DNA of 64,000 bases from Schistosoma mansoni (taxonomy: Eukaryota > Platyhelminthes > Trematoda > Strigeidida > Schistosomatidae): assembly GCF_000237925.1 (NCBI RefSeq), contig NC_031495.1, positions 33,146,706-33,210,705 on the forward strand, given 5' to 3'. This document shows, piece after piece, positions 33,761 through 47,200 of the stretch (its first letter is position 1; each line of letters begins with the position of its first letter). The notes beneath the pieces were generated by a model. That model had not been told where the DNA came from and did no database searches. It saw only the letters and a list, made by a program, of their open reading frames with translations. The position numbers and the translations under genes were made by a program.

Positions 33761-34490
33761 CATGTTATTAAGTGTTTGTAATAACTTAGACTTATTGGTC
33801 AAGAGTTGACCTCAAACAACTAAGTATATGTCGAAATCATGGAGTTCAACTATTCATTCACTTCCTTATCTCGTATAGACATTATATTTCCTATTATCTT
33901 ATATTGAATGTTGAAAAACTATGTGTGTTTGAACAGGGAACCTCCCGCTCCCCTATGACTATCCCAGAAGCCCAATAAGGACCTTTTTACTACTAGTCTG
34001 GTTTCTTTTATCAAAAGAATGAGGGTTACCTAAATACACGAAATTAGTGAGCTCTGTGTTGAACACAAATTTTATTTCATTTTAATTTTCACTATAAATC
34101 TTTTACTTAGTCGCAAAAACAGACCTTCTGATTATCCTTAACCAATGCAGGGTATATGTATTCATCCATAGTTTTTTATTTTAGGGTATTCGTGTTGTAG
34201 TCATTATTTTACCTCGTTCTTATTGTATTACTATATTGCTTATAAACCTCGTGTCAGACTCAATACCAACCCAAAACCCTGAGGATTTTTCACCAGTGAA
34301 GACAGACACTGTTTCGCCGAGGAAAGTCTGACTCCCAGAATTTGATCATAGTAACTCCAGGTTGGGGTTTTTTCAACTAGCCACAATATCAAATGTGAGG
34401 GGACTCGCAATAGAGACTTATGTTCTGTCCTCCCTCCTTCAGTCGTGAAGTTGCTCGTGACTTTGTTCACCATCACTACAACCAAACACC
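33761..34490. other. Spacer between RTE and Gypsy fragments
   Basis: No coding frame or clear LTR was recognised. The left boundary of the Gypsy element that follows could lie within it. Confidence 0.3.
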
Positions 34491-37400
34491 ATCTTAAGAT
34501 GAGAGATAATAAACCTTCTATCATTGTCAGATGGCCAAAGAATACAAAAACCTTCCCAAGGAGAAACATTAGGTGATAGGTCGCTGTCACGGTTTTCATA
34601 TCACCTCCAACTCTTAGTGGGCGACAATATAGTATGTGAAGCAGTCCCAAAACAAGGTTTGATAGAAGCTCTCCCATGCTACATCCAACATTGTTTGGAT
34701 GCACAAGACCTTGACACCTCTTTATCTCCTTTGGCGCGTATAGCAGATAGAATTATAGAAAAGGCCCACAACTGGACCACGTACGATACATCGCGCACAA
34801 AAAGAAGAACCATCAAAAGACTCTGTCATGGGACTCATTGGGAGTGGTAAAAGTCTAATTGAGGCAATTAACAGAATGCAGATGGGTCACAGAAACAGGA
34901 GCAGGTCAGGAGAACGACAAAGATCCAAGTCACAAAACAGGTCACATATGTCCGAACAATCTGGGTACTTCTTTTGGTACCACCGGAAGTTTGGTGTCAA
35001 CCCAACCAAAAGCAGGCCACCATGGGCCTGACCTCAACAGAATCCCAAGAATATGGGAAATGAATAACTCCTCCACTGGTCGCGATGACTGAGAAGGGGT
35101 GGCCAAACAGTCACTTGATTTTATGTTAGATGGAGAAACTCGGGCGGAAACTTATTGGTGAATGATTGTTCCGCTCTTAGCATCGTTCCTCGTAACGAAA
35201 TTGAACTAGGTCGTGAAAAATCCCCATTAGTATCAGAATACTTTTTTCAGCATTATATTTTATAGTTAAAAATAATTCCTTACTTTCAGCTTCTTTCTGA
35301 ACTGCCTTCATTTATACAGTTCCTTATCCACTCATACCTTGTTCACACATATTATTTAACACATTAGTATGCTCTTGCTTAACAAGTACTTCAGTAACAG
35401 ACAAATAGACTAAATGGTTATACCTTAACTATTCCTTGATGAATATTGTGTGCTACGCTTTTCATCCTTCATTTTTCTTACACCTTTGTTAGCCCTCTGG
35501 AGATACCCCACCGAAAACAGATATGGCGCGGGTGACTTCGTTCAACACTGTTATTAAAGCCTCAGATATTCCAGATGGATATAAGGTTGAAGCTTCTAAA
35601 AGCCCCCAAATTCGCATACAATTATTCTCGACCATCAGCTGTATGTTGCAACGCTACCTTCATTAAGTGCGCCAGTTGTGGTATTGACAACATCTTTTTT
35701 ACGAAATCCATTGACATTCATATCTTATAAAATATCAACCCAGCTGAGTAATTTTCTACAGTGAAAATTGTAACTTCCGTAACAATTTGATCTTGCCTGT
35801 AGACCGGCATGCCTCATGTAACAAACTGTTATATGAGAAAAAAGTATTATTATTATCATCACAATTTCCCAGTAGCTGTGGAAGATATCCCTTAGACCGC
35901 TATTGCTGCTCCTTTTGTTCTGTTCAAGTTTTTACGCATGCGATTTAGCTTGAGAACCGCGGCGCAAACATTTCGAAGATTCACGGATGACCTACTTCGG
36001 GATATTTCATTTACACAGGCATGTATGGACGATTTGTTAATTGCCAGTCCCGGTTTACAATCACATGAACAGCATATGAGAGCAGTGTTAAAACGGCTAG
36101 ATGAAAATGGAATGAACATACATCAAAGTAAGTGTATTTTCGGTGTTCGAACAGTAGAGTCACACCGACCGAAGAAGAAATGGACATCATCAGATGATAC
36201 TGCATACTTAGTTCTCTAATACAGCTTAGAAGTCTTCTAGGTTTAATTAGCTTTTATCGGAGATTGATACCCGGTTGTGCACAGCTAATGCAACATTTAT
36301 CAGATTCCCTTAAAGGAAAACCAAAAAGAATTTAAGCTGACTTCCGGGGCTAATAAGCAGCTGAAAGATAAACTGTCTTAAGCATCTAAGTTGATGTATC
36401 CGAATTCTCTTTCCCCACTTGCTTTGATGGCGGATGCTTCGAACAAGGCAGTAGAGGGTTCCTTAGCCACTTAGTTAAAGACGCCTGGAAACCAATCGCT
36501 TTCTTCTCTACAAGACTAGCTCCAGCAGAGACAAGGTATTCTACCTTCGGACGAGAACTTCGTGGAATATACCTAGCCATGTTAGAATGCAGGGACTTCA
36601 TAGTTTTATAGATCACAAACCATTGACCAATGCACTAAAAACAAGAGCCGACAAATAGTCACTTTGGGAAATCTGACACCTTGACTGTATATCAAAGTTC
36701 ACAAGTGATATCCGACATGTCAAAGGTCAAGACAACCGGGCAGCAGATGCATTATCTCTAGTAGAAAAAGAGCAGTTGAGAGACAAACAATAAGAGGATC
36801 AAGAATTCCGAAACCTACTGACAACAAACAACACTAGTCTCAAACTAAAGCAGTTTCCATCGACCTTTCATCCCCAAAAGCATGCGATGATCAATATTTA
36901 TTAACTTTCATTCTTTGCCTCATCTTGGCGCAAAAGCTTCGACCAAACTAACCAATCCCAGATATGTATGGCCGAATTTACAAAACGATGTACACTAATG
37001 GGTTAGAGGGTGTTCGGCGTGTCAACGGTCAAAGATTAATCGTTATATAAATTCACCCATAGACGTTTTCTCACAACCAGATGCGCGTTTTGCTCATGTG
37101 CATATCGACCTAGTAGGCCCTTTACCACGTTCAGATGGTTTTAATTATTTGTTTGCATGTATAGATCGATTCACGAGATTCCCTTTAGCTATACCGATAA
37201 CGGACATCGTGGCCGAAACGGTGGTCAAGGTTTTTATGCAGAACTGAGTGACCATTTTTGGTACATCTATAACAATAACGACGGGCAGAGCAGCACAAAA
37301 TGAATATGAACTATATAACAACTTAAATAAAGTTATAGGCTCCAATACAATACGTTGCACTGCGTATGATCCTGAGGCTAATGAGATGGTAGAACGCTTC

Positions 37401-37535
37401 CACCGTCAACCGAAAGCTACTCTTATATCACACTCAAACTCCAATCAGTGGACAGAATCCCTGCAATTAGATATTTGGGAATACGAACAGCTGTCAAAAC
37501 TGACTCACGGTGTTCAGCACTTCATTCAAATTTCC
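34490..37535 (+). mobile_element. Old Ty3/Gypsy element (fossil), internal region only
   Basis: Parts are recognisable in order on the plus strand: gag (about 34500-35090, ending in a FWYHRKFGVNP nucleic-acid-binding remnant like that of the left-edge element), a protease remnant near 35150, reverse transcriptase (about 35900-36300), RNase H (about 36400-36780, with AETRYSTFGRELRGIYLAM) and integrase (about 36880-37530, with DLVGPLPRSDGFNYLFACID). A 700-bp stretch at about 35190-35890 between protease and RT matches neither. No LTR pair was found. It is heavily decayed, with more than ten breaks, so clearly older than the left-edge copy. Its right end abuts the exon at 37546. Confidence 0.8.
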
Positions 37536-37545
37536 TTTCAAAGTT

Positions 37546-37800
37546 ATGTCGAGGAAATCCAAATATTTCGTGATAGAAAAACAAGGAAACATCGACTTCG
37601 TAAGTATTGTTAGGTCAAACCCTACTTATCTAGACAATGAACCACCATATGGGTTGTTAGACCGTTTACCTGAAAAAACAATCGCTATGGATTTCATGTA
37701 TATACCTTGGAAATCCATCCAGAAACATCCAGTTTATGGGCGAATTGAAGTATTGGATGAAGATCTCAACGGCTCACTGTTTATGAGATATTTCATGGGC
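37546..37800 (+). CDS. Possible first coding exon of the calpain gene
   Basis: An ATG at 37546 opens 85 codons (MSRKSKYFVIEKQGNI, then PPYGLLDRLPEKTIAMDF, then PVYGRIEVLDEDLNG) ending at a donor-like GGC/gtatta. It stands 480 bases upstream of the calpain exon that starts after tattatcag at 38290. Both junctions are phase 0 and the frame then runs TTG TAT TCA ATG into the calpain reading frame. The protein part matches no domain that I recognise and does not look like integrase. It could equally be a separate small gene or the first exon of another transcript. If it is spliced on, calpain would be 898 residues. Confidence 0.45.
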
Positions 37801-38298
37801 GTATTAATTTAAGCATAGACGAGTTTAGCTGATATGATTTCGGTCTATTACATAGCTTATGAGTTCATCCAGACGATCAATTAGCTTCCCCTCTCCATAG
37901 TGAAACCTTGTGTACTTAGCCATCTATGAAAAATACAATGTATACTTTCTTGCGCAAATATTGGGGCGGCCAATTAATGGTCGCAGTATATGAGAAAATT
38001 TCGATCTCATCAGTTTACCTAACACCAATGAAACTTATGTTCTAGAATAAGTTGTGTGAATATATAAAACTTTAAGGCTACAAACATTCATGAACTCACA
38101 CATATTTATTGAAAGCATCCGTATCTTTATCTTTTGGTATTTCATATAAAATAACTGCTCAGGATGTCGCATTTGTTTGAATCGTGCAAGCTATTAACTT
38201 TATCCTTATGAACTTTTAGCGGTGGGATGAACAAGATGATATCTCATCTGGAATTTCCGTAATCGTGCTAGCACTAGACTTATTATCAGTTGTATTCA

Positions 38299-41200
38299 AT
38301 GCAGTCCAACCCAACTTCAAATTATTCTATGGAAAATAAGTTGGAAAACCTAAATATATGTGGAAATGCTTTCGGATATGGTCATAATTCCTCTTCGCAA
38401 TATAAATTAAGGGATAAGACAGGATATCCCCCAGACACGCCTCAAAAATATGTCAACGACATGAGAACAGCAAGACACAACACAAGGGCGATGTTGTTTG
38501 ATCCTGAAAGGAGCCCTTTGAGCTCGAAAGTCACTGAAAATAATTATTGCAGTAAGTAAGATATTACTTTGAGTTTTATGGTGAACCTAGATGCATTCCA
38601 CTTTGTTTTTATACTGTTTCCGCAAATTTAGTAAGACAACAACTTTATCTTATTTTTCATGCAGTCAAATAATAGCACGTATTGGCCGTTGTATATAAAA
38701 AAGTATTCTTGTTAAGCTACTTAGTATTTTTATACATTTTTAAACCATGTTTATGTAAACAACCAAAACACATTCTGCTTTTGATGTCATAGAAATATTT
38801 ATTAAGAAGTACAGATAACTGGTTCAGTTTCAACAAGCCTTAGAGTAAACTCACTAGTCCTTTATATTTGCAGTATTTAGGGTTTTACTACGTTACCTGA
38901 TTATTGATAAAATATTTCAGGCTTTTTTATCCTTATTTTGACTCCACTTGCTTTATGTATCAGTACCAATGATGTTAGATCGTACTTTCCGGCTTCTTAT
39001 CAGTTTACCTCTAGCCAGAAGCTTTGTGCTAAGGAAGCGTGGAAAGTAGTGTGTGTTACAACTTAAAAGGTTAAAAAGCAAGAAGACAAGCATATTGAAC
39101 ACCCCGTTAATATTTAAGATGAGAGTATAATTAGTAACTAAAACGATCGATGAAAGTTTGCAGCAACAAAAGAATCAAACCAAAACAACCTAATAATTGA
39201 AACCAGAAGTTGATAAGTTGAGGTCGCGTATTGTTTACAAGATCATGATTTACAACTACAATATTAAACTCAACCACTTTTAAATGTATACACGCATAAT
39301 TTCGTTTCCAAAGTGAACGGTTATTGTTGTTATCGAATGTGATTACTCGAGGTAGAAATCAAAATTTTCAAATCTAAAGTTGACATTAATACTTGGTTTT
39401 AGTCAAAGTATATTAGACAAACCAACCAATTGCTCAGCCTCTTTGTGATTATAAATAAAGCTCTATTTTGACGCCATAAGTTGTTTGGAAAAGTATATTT
39501 TATGCTCATTAATCTTCTAAGTTATCACATTTTCTCTACTGGTTAAATGAACTGACACAAAAAAATAATATTTTCCCTTTAATCTGCCTCAGCCCTCCGC
39601 TAAAATGTAATAATCACGGAGTTCGGCTACCTACATATTCAAAGGCTGACTTTCATCATGAGTCACATATGATCACTAATTTACTCGAAGTAAGGTAAGT
39701 CATTTGGAGAATGTTTGACAATAAAAATCATCCCCTGCAATGGCGTTTTAGGAAAGAACTCGGTCGTTCTAGGAGAAGATAATATATAACACAATCTAAA
39801 AGTTGTAGGAAGAAAAGTTTACTTCATAATATAAAATCATATGCTATTCACACATCAGGAGAAAGTTAAAAAAGATATCATTGGGAGATATCATTACATA
39901 AATGTATCCTGTCAAAAAAAGTTTGGGCCTCTTGCCCATCATTGCACCTTGAAAGTCAGAAAAGGGTTACGTTCTTCTTACAAAACATTGACTGTAATAA
40001 GGTATTCACATATTTTAGATTACTCAATAAAGAAGTCAAGGTTCACTTAGATGGGATCCTGCTTTGCCCGTGATCACTGCATGTAGTAAATTTGTTACTT
40101 TGATATGCTTTCATCTATCACTATTCTAATCGTTACATATCGAGAAGTAAGATTAACTTCAGGCTATTTGAGTCGTTGCTAACAATTTGATTTATTTAGT
40201 CATGGAATGTGCTTTGATCGGATAGTTTTTCAGTATCTACCATGTTTTTTAAATGTGTTTCATAATGAAATGATTTAGTGACACCGCCATCACTGATTCT
40301 TAGATGATTATATACTACTCAACAAAGTTCGTAATCGTTTTCACAAGTCGTGTAGTTGTAGGCTAATAGTACTATATTGTCAAGTTTTATTAAACTTATC
40401 GCGTATCAATATAAATCTAACTCAAAATAAGCTAAAATATCGCAAGAATAAATGTGAGCGATTCACCTTGATTATTTATGATAGTTTTCTGATGCAGCAT
40501 GTGATGAGTGTTACTGTTTCGTTGATGAACTGTAAAACTGCCTTATTTCATTCCATTCAATATTCCAACTGTAAGAGCAATAAATGGTAACCTGTATGCA
40601 TCAGAAATTCTACTTTTTAGTGTCATAAACCCAATGAATTAAACTTAGTTTGAGCATATTTTTGAAATATGAGGGAGGCGAAAAAAGTTAAGATTTTTAT
40701 ACTAAAATATTTTATTTCTTTCATCTTTTTTTTACCAGATACTCATTTGGAAGTCATCACTTAAGAATTAATTACCGTTTTCTTTGTATCAATAATTTTT
40801 ATTTGATCATTTGTAAAACATCGCCCAATATTTTCCTGTATAATTGATATAGGAGCAAGTCCTAGCCCTGTGGTTAACAGACCAAGTACAGTTTTCAGCC
40901 CAGTCGGTGGACCTTCAAGTTCATTTGAAAAAATTCGTCAAGATCTTCTCAATTCAGGCCATTTGTTTTGTGATTCTGCTTTTCCAGCTGATGACTCGAG
41001 TCTTTATTACAGTCAAAGACCACCATGTCAAATTGTCTGGATGCGTCCAAGTGAGATAGTTGCTGCGAACAGCGGAGGTGGTTCCATGGGTATAACCCCA
41101 AGAAAGATATCAACACCAGAATTCATTGGTGAAGGTGGAATCAAACTAGGCGAATTGAGACAGGGAGAATTAGGTTAGTTATATACTTTTAGAATTATTA

Positions 41201-44200
41201 AAATTCGAAAGCTTAATATAGAAGTACACGATATTTAATATTACAATAGTCATTATTATTATTAGCTATATTCAATATTATATTTTTGGTACAATATGGA
41301 GTTCTCAGCACAAAGTATTTCAGCAAGTTTCTGTTCCTTATTTCTTGGTTGATATTGACGATAAACACTGAGTGATATTCGCATTTTAGAAGTCGACATC
41401 TGAATAATATTCATTCTTTTCAATTACCTTTGACAGCCATCACGATTTCGCAGATCGTAAATTTTTGCAACTTGTACAGAAAAAGGTCGTGAGCTTTTCA
41501 CAAATGCAAGTGAATAGTTTATGCAATTAATTGACATAATAATCTGTTAAAACGAACTAGAAAATATCTAGATGGCAGGGACAGGTAGCCCTGATATTCA
41601 AGCAATTTGCCTGGGTATGACAGGATTTGAATATGGATGAAATTACGAATGATTATTTAATTATCAGAAAATACTTTTAAAGTAATAAAAAATTACCCAA
41701 TAAAAGACGAGCAAAAGTCCAATATAATTAGCAAAAGAATGCATGACAGTGGTAATCGCAAAAGTGTATTTATAAGGGTAAGGAGTCAAATAATCAGCAG
41801 CAACCAAATAGAAACATTTGATTAGAAGTAATAGTTATAGTGTTATCAACTTTAGGTTTGATTTTTATTTTTTATTTAAATTAGACTTTAGTGTCGTAAA
41901 CAAACTTTAAAGTTATACGTCGCTATTAAATAAGAGTGTGCAAATAACTTAAATCACTCTATAATTATCAGTGAATACAACAAATCATGGAGAAATTTTA
42001 TTAGAGATCACGTTCATGAGCCAATTTATGGGAAACTATGTAAGTAATACAAGGGTCTTGAACATATATATAATTATCAAGTAACCCCAGTGACTCTGCT
42101 TATGTTAATAACTGAACGTTTTCTACGGTTTTGATAGATATTTCATTAGACCTACTACCAAATGGAAATTCTGGTTTCCAACTGTAATGGGTTTCGTTCT
42201 AAGTTCCTATTTTCACTTCTACCACTCATTGTAATTAAAAGCAGTCCTTTTTCTAGATATTTGTGTTATGGTATTTTTTGATAAACAACATATATCTATA
42301 CTTATATAGCTGGTTGTTTAGTCTATTTCACCGAGTCACACAATTCATAATACTAAACAGTTTTTGTTTTAAATTTATAGGAGATTGTTGGGTGGTTGCT
42401 GCATTGGCTGCTATAGCCAGCCAACCGAGTCTTCTTAGTCGTACTATTCCTACTGGACAGTCGTTTCGAGTAGAATGGTATGCAGGCATATTTGCCTTTC
42501 GATTCTGGCGTTTTGGGCGTTGGGAAGAAGTTTATATTGATGATCGTCTTCCAGTTAAGTCTGGTGGTCAACCATTGTTTGTACATTCTGGACGTTCAAC
42601 AGAATTTTGGCCAACATTACTGGAGAAAGCTTACGCAAAGTTAGTTAAATATTTCTGTTCAGTAATCCGCTCATTGTTTGGGTATTTTTGAATATACAAA
42701 ATTCTGGTAAATTTGATTATTTATTGCTTTATCTACAATTATTTATAAATTATTATGAAAATTCCAAGGTGCTTTATGATTGCAGATGCAAATATCTAGG
42801 TTAATAGCGTTGTTTATTAGTAATTCTTGTGAAAACTCAATCCTTACAGTCTGTAAAGAAGACAGCTATTTTAAAGTAATACAAACTAGTAATTACAAAA
42901 TAATGAAGTTACTGATAAGTACTTACTAGTTACTTTTCTTTTCTAGTTGATGATGCTATATTACAGAGTAGTTGACAATATACATGAAAATAGATAACAC
43001 ACGGTTGTTGATAGAGTTTTTATTTATGGTTCTTTAAAATAATACTATTTAACGAGATTTGAGTTTCTCAGTTTCGTTTCCTGTACACTAATTCAAGAAA
43101 TGTGGAAGGAGAAGGACATTCATAGTGAAGAATCATTATGCCTCATAGCGAAAGTCAAGAGTCTCCAGAAGCCATAAGGCTAACGCTCTCAACAAGCGGG
43201 GAAACAGTAGAAATAGGGTCGTGATATGTTCAAATATCTAGTGTCAGTGACTCGTTTTAAACCTTGATCCGTTTTACTTAACTAAGTTGATTAGTTTTCA
43301 GTTGACGTCATTTTTTTATCATCGAAATTTATTTTGGAAAAATTTCAAATAATTTCAGATTAAATGGGTCATATGAAGCTCTGAATGTTGGACTTGTCGG
43401 AGATGCAATGGATGATCTGACTGGTGGTTTAACAGAATCATATACACTTCCAGGGGCAGAAGACCACGGACTTCAACCTCCAGCCGATTTAGACGATATA
43501 TTAATAAAATCATTTGATCGTCGAAGTTTAATTACAGCTCGTATAAAGGTTTTTGAATTTGCTTTCTTTCTTGTAATTAAAATTTTAGCATTTCCTTAGA
43601 CAACCACTTAATAGATTTTACTCTTAAGTAATTTCCTTATTTTTACTTCTCTCTCTCATACCTTACTAATGTGGGTTATAGATTCTAGGATTGATTTACT
43701 CCATTTCGTCAATTACCCGTAGGTTTTGTGTTGTTTTAGCAAATCTCTAGTGTTCTCAGATATTTGATTTTGGTTTGTAATCTTTGATTGACTGTAGAAA
43801 TATTGATTACAATAAGTTAATTTAGAGAAATATATCACTAAATGATGTAAAAGCACATACATAAGTTCATATGTTTCATTAAAAGGAACAGTTATTTTAA
43901 CACAGGATAACATTTTTGCTGAGTACTAGTCGATTAACTCGGTTACAAAAAGAAAAATAATCAGTTTTAAAAAAGGTTGAAATGAGCCGTGAATTTTCAC
44001 TTATTTATTCACTCTAACATAAGTATATCTTTTTAGGCTCTGTTAACCAAAAGAAGGTTAATAAGTAGAAAGAAATATAGGGTGCCATTGTATTTCAACT
44101 ATTGAATCGATTATTATAAATGTATATTCAATAACATTTGAAATGAATTTAAATCAAAAACTTCCACGTTGAAAAACTACATTTTACAACAACAAACTTT

Positions 44201-47200
44201 TTTTCCAATGATTTCACAATGGAGATTTAATCTCAATTAGGCAAAAATAATAACTTATTTTTAGATATTTAAATAAACAATACGTTGAACCTAATATAAT
44301 ATACTGAACAGAGATATGAGTAGAATAAGTTAATTAATCCAAAAAAAAACCGCAGTCATAACATCTCTAATTACATTAACGAATGATAAGAATTCTAATC
44401 TTTGTGGTGCATAGATTCCGTCATTTTAAATTCTGCTTAGCTGACTAGTGTTAGACAATAAGAAAACTCGACCTAGTATTTTTAGTCGTTGGCTTATAAC
44501 TGCTTAACACTAAAAAAGTACACTGAAACATCAAATCGTGTAGCTAAATATTACTCTATAGTAAACGTGGTCAATAACATGTAACGAGTACTAAATATTA
44601 AGCATTGTGGTATGTATTATTACTGAGTAACCCGCTGTTGGGAACAAGCGATTAAAGCAATTAAGTACTGATGATAAAAGACGATGATAAGACTAGTAAG
44701 GAAAATGATTTTTCGTCAACCAAAAGCTTTTGAAACCTATGTTTATTGTCAACCAAGAAATGTGTAAAGTGTTAGTTGTTTGAATAGGCTAATATTAATC
44801 ACAGTTGTGAGTTTCATTAAATAAACCACTTAATATGGGATATTTTCCACTTGATTCAAAATGAAATTGCAAAACTATCACTTTGTTAAATCTTTCTGTA
44901 GGAATTTGATTACAGCCATAAAACCAACGATTTATTGTTTGATATTACAGAAACGTGCTTGATTGAACCTAGTTTACATTGATAGCGAAACAGTTGTAGA
45001 TAAATTTCAAGAGTTGCATGAACAATAATAAAGGAAGTTTTTGAGTTATTATTTATCTTAAACCTTCCTTAGTTAAAGAGCCATTGAAAATAAAATAACC
45101 TTGGACCGTATGTTATCAATATTTTTATTCAGATTATGCAAGTCTTTAGAACTATCTTATTAAATAATGCCCTGGTAACATTCAGTGACTTATTTTGAAA
45201 GAGAATTATTTAAAAGCAACGAAATCGGAACTCGATTAACTTCATTAACGCGAACCGATACAAATAGTAAACTATGAACTAACTTATTCGACCCTCATGG
45301 CTGAATACGATATTGTGTTCGTTGCATGGAGCGATGTTAATTGGTCTACAAATGATGTTTTTAGCGTTTAGCATTTATTATTGTTACAAGTGCTTTCTTT
45401 CCTGGGGATTTTTAATAATTTCCCATCTTATTTTAGTAAAACTATTTTAAAGCAAACAAATCTTTGCAAATATCTGACTAAAGTTTTACTAAATTTTATT
45501 TAATATTTCCCTAACTGCTTTGAATAGAAGAAACAATTATTTGTTTTCTAATTTTGTTCTACTTCTTTTACTTCAAGTCATCAACTATTATTTTTACTGA
45601 TGGGGAGTGTCTCGTTACTTTACTGTCACTTAAATTTCACAAAACTCAAGTCATAGTTAATTTAGTTATCCTAAGATAGTTTTATTACGAATGTATACAA
45701 TCTGGAGAGCCAGGGATTGATGAACAATTACTGCGTCCTGTATTGGATTTTTACGACTGTGTACACAAACGCGAGCTACTGCCTCTTTATTGGTTTGAAG
45801 TTTCAAAAAAAATTTGAAGATCGATCGGATATATTTTTCTGTACATTCCTTTTGTATATTTCGTAACCTATTTTCCGTCTTCAAATGAAGAGAAAATATA
45901 CTCCATTTTTAATCTCGAATGTAAAAACTCTGGCTAGTTGTATTGTGCATCGGTGGTATTTAAAAATTAAATTAGAAACATAGCTAGAAAAATATATTTC
46001 ATGCATCCAGATAATAACCATCAACCATGCAAGGATCTGGATATAGTTGGCATCAAATCGTTTATTTAATTTTGTGCCAGCCTATATAGCTCAAATAGAC
46101 GAAAACAATATACACGACCGGACATAGATAAAAACATATGGCATGGTTACATGTATAAAAGGTTAGAATTAACTGTACGTGGATACCTATAATGTAACAA
46201 ATGAGTTTACAATGTCTGTAATGCTCATATTAGTGTCTTGCTTTGTATGAACCCAAACAAGGTCTTGAATCAACCTATCATGTCATTTCACGATATAACT
46301 GTAAACTCGATTAACTGCTAATGTCCTGGGTGTACATTTGGTTGCTATAATATACAGCTCGTCTCCATAGGCTTTCTTACCAATAAGACCTTTATATGGA
46401 AGATAATTTTGCTTGTTGTGTAGCGATTTTTTAAAAATTTCCACTGGTGTTTTCTTTTTCTTAATTAAATATTTGCCTTGTTCATTAACTTATTTTAATT
46501 GAAATCAGACTAAAGGAGTACCTGGTCCAGGTTTTGTTATACCGGTTGGATTTGTACCTGGTCAAGCATTTGGTTTAACAGATTGTCGGAAGCTTCGACT
46601 GACGGATGCATCAGGAAGTCGTTTACTTCGTTTAGTCCGTTTAAGAAATTTATGGCCTTCAGTTCGTGTGGACTGGACAGGTGCGTGGTCAGAGGGTTCA
46701 ACAGAATGGCTTAGTCTTCCACCACAAGACCGTTTAAAAGTTGGCTTGGTGAAAGCTCAAGAAGAGTTTTGGTAATGCATTTATGATAATTTGTTTTTAA
46801 TGAGCTTTCCATTTTGAATTGGATTAATATGCAAAGGTTAACGTGCAAAATAAAGCATGATTTTACATTGTTTTGATGACATTTTACATACTAATTCCAA
46901 CGGTAATTTATAATTCACTTTTTTTCAGTTTTGAAAACCGATAAATATTACATATAGAAATATACTTCGTAATTATAATTTTTTAACGGTATTCAGTAGC
47001 ATAATTTAATTTAATCGATTTTAAGACTTCACAGTTAAGATTTAAGGTATATTTCAGCATTATCTATGTATAATGTCCTTGTCTATATTGAAATCGTTAG
47101 TGAACGTTAACCAACTATTCCTGGTGGTGAAAATATAACTCGAGTTTCGTGAATGTGAAAGGATTGTTAGTCAACTTTACATGTTAACCGAACTAATTTA

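Noticed and set aside
34240-34704. Minus-strand 154-codon frame
   Set aside because: It is antisense to the old Gypsy gag region, which explains the sequence better.
45666-45884. Minus-strand 72-codon frame in calpain intron 4
   Set aside because: It seemed slightly protein-like, but no family, splice context or repeat copy supports it.
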